From Devosia sp. RR2S18 (lineage in GTDB: Bacteria; Pseudomonadota; Alphaproteobacteria; Rhizobiales; Devosiaceae): DNA of 64,000 nt. The notes beneath the pieces are model-generated. The model searched no databases and was not told the DNA's origin. It saw only the letters and a list, made by a program, of their open reading frames with translations. The stretch spans positions 2,752,001-2,816,000 of the forward strand of contig NZ_CP126539.1 of assembly GCF_030177755.1 (NCBI RefSeq), read 5' to 3'. The position numbers and the translations under genes are program-made. The stretch's first letter is position 1. Each line of letters begins with the position of its first letter. Positions 35,694 through 42,461 of the stretch are shown piece after piece.

Positions 35694-36932
35694 TCAGATG
35701 AAAGCGAAGTCATCATAGCTGAGGTTCGCTTTCAGCACGCCATCGAACGTCAGAGTGCTGCCATCCGCAAACTTCAAAACTGCATCTCCCTCTACGTCAC
35801 TGATGTTGCGGTAGAGCTGCGAGAAGCCCTTCACGCCAGCCAGAGCTTTCGAGACAACCACCACATCGTGGTCGTCACCAGCATTGGGATTGAAGTCCAA
35901 GATGATGTCGTTCTCGGCAGTGCCTCCACGCGTCTTGGTGGTGCCAGTAGGAACAAAGTAGAAGATGTCTTGACCACCAGCGCCTTCAAAGACGTCCGAG
36001 CTTTGAAAGAAGTCGTACAAGTGGTTAGCTTCAGCAGTTCCTTGGATGGTCACCGAAGGTTGCGGTATCAGCGTTGTTGCACTGTCGCCGATAAGGGCCA
36101 TCTCTCCATCGAGCGGGGCATAACCCACCCCAGCAACTTTTCCCACCAGTGCAGTGCCGGAATCGACCCACTTGCCTGCCCACGCTTCCATCTCAGGGTT
36201 CGTGTCAACACACCAGAGGTTCACAAAGCACTTCATGTCACCAGTGGTCCAGATGTCCCCTGGCATATGCGATGCGTCAAAAGTGCCTACAGTTATCCCG
36301 TCGATTGTGAAGGTGGCGTTGGTCCCGGTGACGGTGACCGCATAGGTGTGGAAGCCTTCGGTGGCGTCAAAGCCAAGGTCAATGATCAGTGACCCTTGTT
36401 GCTCCTCCAAGGTGACGTGCTCGCCGGTTACCGTCTCCATGTGGATGTTAAGACGCACGACGTTGATGTCGATATCACCGTCACCGTCGAAGTCTGCGCC
36501 GTCCTTCCCTAGAAACTCAAAATCGAACTCGATCCAAGGATCATTGAAGTGATCGGCTTTGTAGGTGAACAGGCCAAAGACGGAACCGCTTGTCAGTTCC
36601 GGAGCTTGTGCTGTCCACGACCAAGTTCCGGTGGAGGCAACGTCGTAGGACTGAACCTCGCCGCTCTCATAAGGCAGGCGAGCGCGCTTGGGAGCGTTAT
36701 CAAGAATAAAGTCGAGGGTGTCCGTTTCTTCGTTCCAAACGACGTTTTTGGGCGACCATTTCAGGATACTCGATTGTCCAGCGTTCCAGTCAGACACCTG
36801 CCAAGCGTCGCTCAGCAGAGGATTGGTTTCATATCTTGGGTACGCCATGGCGCCGCAGCTTTCAGGTTGATCTCCCTTCGGCGGCATCAGACCGCTTAAG
36901 GCAGAAATGTGTTCTGCAAGGGAGATTGCCAT
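35694..36932 (-). CDS. GH16-type glycoside hydrolase with type I secretion C-terminus
   Basis: 412 aa, no N-terminal signal peptide. The laminarinase/lichenase-like domain covers about residues 30-265, with the catalytic signature WIEFDFEFLGKDG (Glu-x-Asp-x-x-Glu type, near residues 133-140). The C-terminal 130 residues are an RTX-like beta region (GTAEANHLYDFFQSSDVFEG, GGQDIFYFVPTG, DIILDFNPNAGDDHDVVVV) ending SYDDFAFI. This plan matches Rhizobiales glycanases such as ExsH/PlyA types exported by PrsDE-like systems and acting on exopolysaccharide. The likely exporter is the type I system at 13.2-16.3 kb. Confidence 0.83.
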   Translation of the reverse strand: MAISLAEHISALSGLMPPKGDQPESCGAMAYPRYETNPLLSDAWQVSDWNAGQSSILKWSPKNVVWNEETDTLDFILDNAPKRARLPYESGEVQSYDVASTGTWSWTAQAPELTSGSVFGLFTYKADHFNDPWIEFDFEFLGKDGADFDGDGDIDINVVRLNIHMETVTGEHVTLEEQQGSLIIDLGFDATEGFHTYAVTVTGTNATFTIDGITVGTFDASHMPGDIWTTGDMKCFVNLWCVDTNPEMEAWAGKWVDSGTALVGKVAGVGYAPLDGEMALIGDSATTLIPQPSVTIQGTAEANHLYDFFQSSDVFEGAGGQDIFYFVPTGTTKTRGGTAENDIILDFNPNAGDDHDVVVVSKALAGVKGFSQLYRNISDVEGDAVLKFADGSTLTFDGVLKANLSYDDFAFI

Positions 36933-37873
36933 TGCTGCTTAGAAGGCGCGCTCACAAGTTAGTGATCAACAACATAGCTTGGCGTTTGTGACAGAAATGT
37001 CGCGTCGATTTACCGACATCAGTAGGCTGGATGCTGCTCAGGCACGAGAGGATCAGGCGCCGGACCTATCGAACCCGGATCGAAGCCCGCCCAGGATCTG
37101 TTCGACCAGATCGAGATGTTCCACAACCCGAACCGCAAGCCCGCCCGCAACGGCATGCTATCGCCGTTGGAGTTCGCGGCCAGCGCCCGCCGCCGCGTTC
37201 GCCCCGTCTCGCTCTCGGCCGAGCGCCTGATCTCTGATCCGGTCCTCTGTACGCCACCCCGGCTCATGTACGCCTGAGGCACCATGGTAAGCCGGTCTGG
37301 CGCCATCGATAGCAAAGAACCAGCCAGGTGTGGGCAAATGTCGGGCACCGGGCGGTAGCGGACAGGGCCTGGACAACGGGCAGATGTTGCTCACGCCCAA
37401 CTCCGGACAACGGCCGGTTCGCCGGGCGAATGTTCGATAACGCCCAACTCCGAACAACGGCCGGTTTGCCGGGGAATGTTCGATAACGCCCATTGTTGTA
37501 CCCCCGCGGATCTGCCGTGAACCGTGTCCGAAGCCTAGTCGAACTGGTCGCAGCTGCGGCTCGCCCAGCCCGATCTTTCCTTGGCAGTCTGGCGCGTGGT
37601 ATGCACCCGAGACATCCAGATGAACGGCAGGCTCCATCCCGTTCCGGGCGAGGGACGAGGATCCCGAGACAAACGCGTCGACGAGGAACGACACGTTCAC
37701 CCTTGCAGCCGTGCCAATATCGGTTATCTTGCGCACACACGTTTGCAGCCGAAGTCGGCTGCCGCTGCCGAATGATACTCGGCTACTGGGCTCCACTACT
37801 TGCGAACGTCACCCCCGCCTGCATGTCGCACGCAGGGAAACCGCTCGTATGAGAGCACATAAGGACCACTTCC
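36933..37873. other. Region with IS3 relic and a 47-bp tandem repeat
   Basis: No intact gene in about 940 bp. At 37040-37180 (plus) a relic reads like an IS3 OrfB end (FDQIEMFHNPNRKPARNGML then SPLEFA), related to the relic at 35.4 kb. At 37394-37440 and 37441-37486 there are two near-identical 46-47 bp units starting CGCCCAACTCCG and ending GTTCGATAA. The last part should contain the cspA promoter and a long 5' leader. Confidence 0.6.
37394..37486. repeat. Two-copy 47-bp tandem repeat
   Basis: Units 37394-37440 and 37441-37486 differ at only a few positions, and each contains CAACGGCCGGTT and ATGTTCGATAA. A third copy begins at 37487 (CGCCCA) but stops at once. A more diverged partial copy precedes the first. 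Not a CRISPR, as there are no spacers. Confidence 0.75.
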
Positions 37874-38086
37874 ATGGCTATCAAAGGCACCGTAAAGTTC
37901 TTCAACACCACCAAGGGCTTTGGCTTCATCTCCCCCGAAAACGGCGGCAAGGACGCCTTTGTCCATATCTCCGCTGTTCAGCGTTCGGGCCTCGAAAGCC
38001 TCTACGAGAACGACAAGGTGGAGTATGAGCTCGAGACCGGCCGCGACGGCAAGGAGTCGGCGACCAACCTCAAGCTGCTCGACTAA
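37874..38086 (+). CDS. cspA: Cold-shock protein, CspA family
   Basis: 70 aa single cold-shock domain with RNP1 KGFGFI and RNP2 DAFVHI. It binds single-stranded RNA or DNA and acts as an RNA chaperone. An AAGGA site lies 8 nt before the ATG, and a strong terminator follows 8 nt after the stop, so it is monocistronic. The upstream region without genes could hold a long cold-responsive leader, but this cannot be judged by eye. Confidence 0.97.
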   Translation: MAIKGTVKFFNTTKGFGFISPENGGKDAFVHISAVQRSGLESLYENDKVEYELETGRDGKESATNLKLLD

Positions 38087-38093
38087 AATTTTT

Positions 38094-38122
38094 GGGGGCG
38101 CCTCTAGGGGCGCCCTCTTTCT
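38094..38122 (+). terminator. Rho-independent terminator of cspA
   Basis: GGGCGCC pairs with GGCGCCC around a six-base loop, extended by G-rich bases, and TCTTTCTATTT follows. It lies directly after the cspA stop. Confidence 0.88.
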
Positions 38123-38158
38123 ATTTATGTCGAGGATCCGCCGCTTTCCGAGTTACGC

Positions 38159-38854
38159 ATGAAGCCCTGGATCCATCTCGACACCGCTGACGTTCCTGGC
38201 GGATCAACCCAACTGCGCCTCATGCAAAGAGATGACGAGTTCTCCATCATGCTCGGCACCAACGAGCTGATGAACTCTCGCCTTAGTGGCTCGGAGCACG
38301 CGCTGGCGGAACTCGCCTCCAAACGGATCGGGACGCGAGGCAAACCAAAAATCCTAATCGGCGGGCTGGGGATGGGTTTTACCCTCCGAGCGGCACTTTC
38401 AAGCTTCCCGGCCGATGCCGAGATCGTGGTGGCCGAACTCGTTCCCCAGGTGATCGACTGGGCGCACGGGCTTCTGGCACCTGTTTTCGGAAGCTGCCTC
38501 GCAGATCCGAGGGTGAGCGTCATCAACTCCGACGTCGGTCTCCTAATCTCCAGCGCCAGGCTTGATTACGATGCCATTCTGCTGGACGTCGACAATGGGC
38601 CGGACGGGGTAAGCCGCGCACAGAACGATCAACTCTATGGCGCCCCAGGGTTGAATGCTGCTTGGGCGGCCTTGCGGGCAGACGGTCTACTTGCCGTCTG
38701 GTCTTCGGGTCCCAGCCCATCATTCTCTCGGCGCCTCCTAACGGGGAACTTCTCCGTCGAGGAGGCCAAGGTACGGGCAAGGACTGGCGGGCGTGGAGCG
38801 CGTCACGTCATCTGGCTAGCGACTAAGCGTGAGGGACCCAAAGGTAGAGGATAG
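38159..38854 (+). CDS. Spermidine-synthase-like methyltransferase-fold protein
   Basis: 231 aa with a Rossmann fold of the SpeE type: ILIGGLGMGFTLRAAL (glycine-rich nucleotide site), IVVAELVPQVIDWA (acidic end of beta 2), DPRVSVINSDV, and YDAILLDVDNGPDG. The N-terminal beta domain of true spermidine synthases is shortened and family members of this size are usually uncharacterised. It probably binds S-adenosylmethionine or its decarboxylated form; the substrate is unknown. It follows cspA after the terminator. Confidence 0.82.
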   Translation: MKPWIHLDTADVPGGSTQLRLMQRDDEFSIMLGTNELMNSRLSGSEHALAELASKRIGTRGKPKILIGGLGMGFTLRAALSSFPADAEIVVAELVPQVIDWAHGLLAPVFGSCLADPRVSVINSDVGLLISSARLDYDAILLDVDNGPDGVSRAQNDQLYGAPGLNAAWAALRADGLLAVWSSGPSPSFSRRLLTGNFSVEEAKVRARTGGRGARHVIWLATKREGPKGRG

Positions 38855-38950
38855 CAGATCGGTGTTTTGGGCGCAGTTCTCCACCAACGTCTCCCAGCGC
38901 CATTCGGGTCGTGCTTACCCGTAGTATTGCAAGACGAATGGAGGGACGAG

Positions 38951-40024
38951 ATGCAGGGCATCGAGCTTTCGCGCCGCTTCTATTTCGACGTGGTCCGTCC
39001 GTGGTTGAGCACCATTGCGCCCGGCCTTCCCCACGCCGCTGCGTTGATTGGCTCTGGGTCGGAGCTGCTTGGGTTCGATGACAAAACCTCAAAAGACCAC
39101 AACTGGGGTCCCAGAGTTCAGTTGTTCGTCTCTCCAGAAGGGTTCAACGAACATGCTGAGGATATTGTGGAGACGTTTCTCCGCGACGCGCCCGCGTCAT
39201 TTCTTGGCGAGCCGATCGGCTGGCGATGCCGCCCGAACTCTCCTCCCGAGGGTGAGGCGGCAGTTGGGCGTCTTGCGCATGGTGTGGAAGTCTTCACTCT
39301 TGCCGGCGGCCTCCGAACTATCCTGGGGCTGGAGTCGGTGACGGACATTACCCCACTGCGCTGGCTTGCCTTGCCTGAACAGCGCCTGCTCGCCTTTACC
39401 GCGGGCGCGGTCTTCCACGACGATGGGATTGGCCTGGAGGACGCCCGTAGCGCCCTGGCGTACTTCCCAAGAGATGTTTGGTTGTACAAAATCGCCTGCC
39501 AGTGGGGGCGTATCGCCGAGGAACAGGCATTTGTTGGTCGGGCTGGACAGGTAGGTGATGATCTGGGATCGCGGGTTATCGCCGGCCGGCTGGTTCGGGA
39601 CATTATGCGATTGAGTTTTCTCCTGGAGCGCCGATACGCGCCCTATCCGAAGTGGTTCGGACGGGCGTTCTCCCAGCTCCCGATCGCTGTGACCCTGGCT
39701 CCGCTCCTCGACGAGGTATTGCTTGCAGCCAACTGGCAGGAGCGCGGAAACGCTCTCGCGGCGGCTTATCTCGTGTTGGCAAAACGGCAGCAGGAGGATG
39801 GCACCGGCGGTGACTTCGAGCCGGTCATCGGCCCCTATCATAATCGGCCATTTCCGACGATCAACACTGACGACCTGATTGCCGCCAGCGCGAGTGGCAT
39901 CGGGGACCCGCAGCTCAGGCAGCTGCCGTTATTGGGCTCACTGGATCAGGTCACCGACCTCACTCCGCTTATCGAGAACCCCTCGAGGTCAGCACGAATG
40001 ATAAAAAGTCTCTTTGACGTGTGA
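38951..40024 (+). CDS. DUF4037 domain protein
   Basis: 357 aa from the ATG at 38951, which has GGAGGG eight bases upstream. N-terminal AALIGSGSELLGFDDKTSKDH then NWGPRVQLFV is the DUF4037 nucleotidyltransferase-like start (GS motif, with D-D and the DHNWGPR signature). The central part, HDDGIGLEDARSALAYFPRD followed by VWLYKIACQWGRIAEEQAFVGR, is also conserved in the family. Members are thought to be minimal-nucleotidyltransferase-fold proteins; no activity is established. It stands alone between the SpeE-like and LacI genes. Confidence 0.85.
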   Translation: MQGIELSRRFYFDVVRPWLSTIAPGLPHAAALIGSGSELLGFDDKTSKDHNWGPRVQLFVSPEGFNEHAEDIVETFLRDAPASFLGEPIGWRCRPNSPPEGEAAVGRLAHGVEVFTLAGGLRTILGLESVTDITPLRWLALPEQRLLAFTAGAVFHDDGIGLEDARSALAYFPRDVWLYKIACQWGRIAEEQAFVGRAGQVGDDLGSRVIAGRLVRDIMRLSFLLERRYAPYPKWFGRAFSQLPIAVTLAPLLDEVLLAANWQERGNALAAAYLVLAKRQQEDGTGGDFEPVIGPYHNRPFPTINTDDLIAASASGIGDPQLRQLPLLGSLDQVTDLTPLIENPSRSARMIKSLFDV

Positions 40025-40126
40025 ACGTCTGCAAAGAATTGCAGCTGCTGCGGACGGGGTCGTGCCAGTTGTTGAAACACATGGTGCTCACCGAGCTCAC
40101 TAGACCTAACTCACTGTATCGGCATA

Positions 40127-40154
40127 TGCTAATGTGAGCTGAACAGTATTAGCA
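40127..40154 (+). promoter_or_regulatory. Inverted repeat upstream of the first LacI gene
   Basis: TGCTAAT and ATTAGCA, perfect 7-bp arms 14 bp apart, ending 21 bp before the ATG at 40176. The size suits a dimeric regulator; autoregulation is possible. Inference only. Confidence 0.4.
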
Positions 40155-40175
40155 AAACGCCAAGCCGAAGTGGCC

Positions 40176-41282
40176 ATGTCCAAAAAGATCGCCCAGACGG
40201 AAGTGACACATGAACTCGGCCGGCAAAGGCGCGGAGCGCGCCGGGTGACGATGACGGATGTGGCGCGGGAGGCTGGGTGCTCCCAGGCGACGGTATCATT
40301 CGTTCTGAACAATGCGCCGGGGATCCGGCTGTCGGCAGAAACTCGGGCGCGGGTGGTCAGTGCGGCGCGGAAATTGGGCTATGCGGTTGCCGGCGTGCCA
40401 CACACAGGCGCCGGCTCGGCCAATCGGGTGATTGGGTTCGTCGTAGACCAGTTGGCAACCAGCCCCGAAGCCATGGTGGCGATCGAAGGCGTCAGCCAGG
40501 CCGCCCGGGCGGATGGCAGTTTTGTGCTGGTGTCCCAGACATTCAATGACGTCGCGGTCGAAAAGGATGTGGTGCGCCAACTGGTTGGCAGTGGTGCGGC
40601 CGCCATCGTCTACATGACGATCTTCACGCGCGAGGTGGAACTGCCAGACGACCTGGCAGAGCTCGAGCTCCCCATATACCTGCTCAATTGCTACACTGCC
40701 GACCAGGCCTTCCCAGCTGTCATTCCGAGCGAAGTGGCCGGGGGGCAGCGCTGCACGCGCTACCTTATCGAACATGGGCATAGCCGTATCGCCACCATTA
40801 CCGGGGAGTTGTGGATGGAGGCAGCGCAGGATCGGCTCAAGGGCTACCGGCGGGCGCTGGCGACGGCGGACATCCCCTTTGATCCCGACCTGGTGGTGGA
40901 AGGGGACTGGTCGGCGAGTTCCGGGTTCGAGGGGACATGTAAGCTGCTGAGCCTCGATGAGCCACCTACTGCCATTTTCTGCCAGAACGATCGGACGGCG
41001 ATCGGTTGCTACGAGGCGCTGAAGGAGGCGGGCCTCGTCATTCCCACCGATATGTCTGTGGTGGGCTACGACGACGAGGAAATTGCTCGGCATCTGCACC
41101 CGCAACTCACCACCTCGGTGCTGCCGCACCGGGCAATGGGGCAATGGGTGATCGAGCAGATGCAGGAGACAAATGGAGTCCGGCTCTCGCGCTATCCTCT
41201 GGTAAAGCTTGAATGTCCGCTGGTCGAACGGGCTTCGGTGAGCACTCCCCCGGTGCAGGTCAGGCCCGTGGCGGCGCAATAG
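40176..41282 (+). CDS. LacI-family transcriptional regulator (first of pair)
   Basis: 368 aa from the ATG at 40176; a GTG at 40170 is also possible. The DNA-binding domain is preceded by an unusual 24-residue basic extension (ELGRQRRGARRV), then MTDVAREAGCSQATVSFVLN and the hinge helix SAARKLGYAV. The effector domain is of the periplasmic-binding type (GFVVDQLATSPEA, IYLLNCYTADQAFP, FCQNDRTAIGCYEAL, VVGYDDEEIARHLHPQLTT). Its 3' end overlaps that of the opposing LacI gene by 23 bp. It most likely controls the nearby GH2/sugar ABC operon. Confidence 0.93.
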   Translation: MSKKIAQTEVTHELGRQRRGARRVTMTDVAREAGCSQATVSFVLNNAPGIRLSAETRARVVSAARKLGYAVAGVPHTGAGSANRVIGFVVDQLATSPEAMVAIEGVSQAARADGSFVLVSQTFNDVAVEKDVVRQLVGSGAAAIVYMTIFTREVELPDDLAELELPIYLLNCYTADQAFPAVIPSEVAGGQRCTRYLIEHGHSRIATITGELWMEAAQDRLKGYRRALATADIPFDPDLVVEGDWSASSGFEGTCKLLSLDEPPTAIFCQNDRTAIGCYEALKEAGLVIPTDMSVVGYDDEEIARHLHPQLTTSVLPHRAMGQWVIEQMQETNGVRLSRYPLVKLECPLVERASVSTPPVQVRPVAAQ

Positions 41283-42282
41283 AGGCGCGCGCGACCAGCT
41301 CGCACTCGATCTTGATCTTCTGCATGCGCTGATCCTGGTCCGCGGCTTCGAAGCCGTCGAGCAACTGCCCGACAGCCCAGCGCGCCATCTCGTCGTGCGG
41401 CAGGATCACGGTCGAAAGCGGCGGCTGCATGTTGGCAGCCAGATCCTCGTCATCGAAGCCGACAATGGAGATGTCCTCGGGAACCCGAAGGCCTAGTTCG
41501 CGGGCCGCCTCGTAGCAGCCGATGGCCATTCGGTCATTGAAACAAAAAATGGCGGTCGGCGGGTTGGGGTCCAAGAGCAAGGCCCTGGCCCGCTCCCGAC
41601 CAGCGCGAATGCTCCATCCGCCCGAGGTTACCAACTGGTCATGGCTCGAGACTTGCCACTTGGTCATGGCCTGGCGGAAGCCCTTCTCCCGATCGACTGA
41701 CGCTTCGAGCACGGGTTCACCGGCAAGGTGGGCAATGCGGCGATGGCCGGCCTGCAACAGAGCTTCGGTCGCTGCATAGCCGCCGACCAAATCGCCAGGC
41801 ACAACGGAGGGATAGCGAAGCTTTTTCTCGTAACAATTAAGTAGGACAAGCGGCAACTCGTCGAAGCTTGGCGGTACGCTGACCTGCCGGGTAATGAGCG
41901 TCGTATAGATGGCGCCGATGGCCTGCTGGGCGACCAGCAGTTCCATGGCAGCCTGTTCCAGCGCTGCATTGGAACCCGTGCAGAAGGTCGCGACGGTCAC
42001 GTCCTGCAGCGCCGCTTCATCCCGAGCGCCCTCAAGGAATGGGGCGGCGAAAGGGGTAGTTGAGACCTCATCGATAAAGAGGCCGATGATGCGCTTGCGC
42101 CCCTCGGGCACCGGATGACCCTGGCCACGGCGGTAGCCCAGCTCCTCGGCGGCTTCGAGCACGCGGCGGCGCGTAGCTTTCGAGATTCGCGCGTTGGGAA
42201 CGCCGTTGAGAACCAGTGAGACGGTGGCCTGGGATACGCCGGCGCGGTCGGCCACGTCATGCATGGTTGCGCGCTTGTCCAT
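41260..42282 (-). CDS. LacI-family transcriptional regulator (second of pair)
   Basis: 340 aa. HTH ATMHDVADRAGVSQATVSLV and hinge AAEELGYR, then an effector domain clearly paralogous to the first LacI protein (LVLLNCYEKKLRYPSVVPGD, FCFNDRMAIGCYEAAREL, IVGFDDEDLAANMQPPLST). It is divergent from the GH2 operon with 179 bp between the starts, the classic position of a local repressor. The tail-to-tail, overlapping pair suggests an ancient inverted duplication. Confidence 0.94.
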   Translation of the reverse strand: MDKRATMHDVADRAGVSQATVSLVLNGVPNARISKATRRRVLEAAEELGYRRGQGHPVPEGRKRIIGLFIDEVSTTPFAAPFLEGARDEAALQDVTVATFCTGSNAALEQAAMELLVAQQAIGAIYTTLITRQVSVPPSFDELPLVLLNCYEKKLRYPSVVPGDLVGGYAATEALLQAGHRRIAHLAGEPVLEASVDREKGFRQAMTKWQVSSHDQLVTSGGWSIRAGRERARALLLDPNPPTAIFCFNDRMAIGCYEAARELGLRVPEDISIVGFDDEDLAANMQPPLSTVILPHDEMARWAVGQLLDGFEAADQDQRMQKIKIECELVARASIAPPRA

Positions 42283-42398
42283 CAGGTCCCTCCCCCTCTC
42301 ACACCTCAGTCTGATGCCGCATATACCCCCAAATGGCCAGCGGACTGTTCACCTTATCTGCCGCATTAGCGCTCCTATTGCTGCCCAACTGCACCCTC

Positions 42399-42427
42399 TT
42401 GCCAGAGCTCTGGGACCGGCCTATGGT
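42399..42427 (+). promoter_or_regulatory. Predicted sigma-70 promoter of the GH2 operon with operator palindrome
   Basis: TTGCCA (42399-42404), 17-bp spacer, TATGGT (42422-42427). The spacer is overlapped by a perfect 12-bp palindrome CCAGAGCTCTGG (42402-42413), a good LacI-family operator candidate because it would block the polymerase. Confidence 0.55.
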
Positions 42428-42430
42428 GAT

Positions 42431-42448
42431 AATATTATAACTAATATT
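42431..42448 (+). promoter_or_regulatory. AT-rich palindrome just downstream of the promoter
   Basis: AATATTA and TAATATT, perfect 7-bp arms around TAAC, near the expected transcription start and 13 bp before the GH2 ATG. It could be a second operator. Confidence 0.5.
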
Positions 42449-42461
42449 GCTTGAGGGTAAG

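Noticed and set aside
37394..37490. CRISPR array
   Set aside because: Only two contiguous units, with no spacers and no cas genes.
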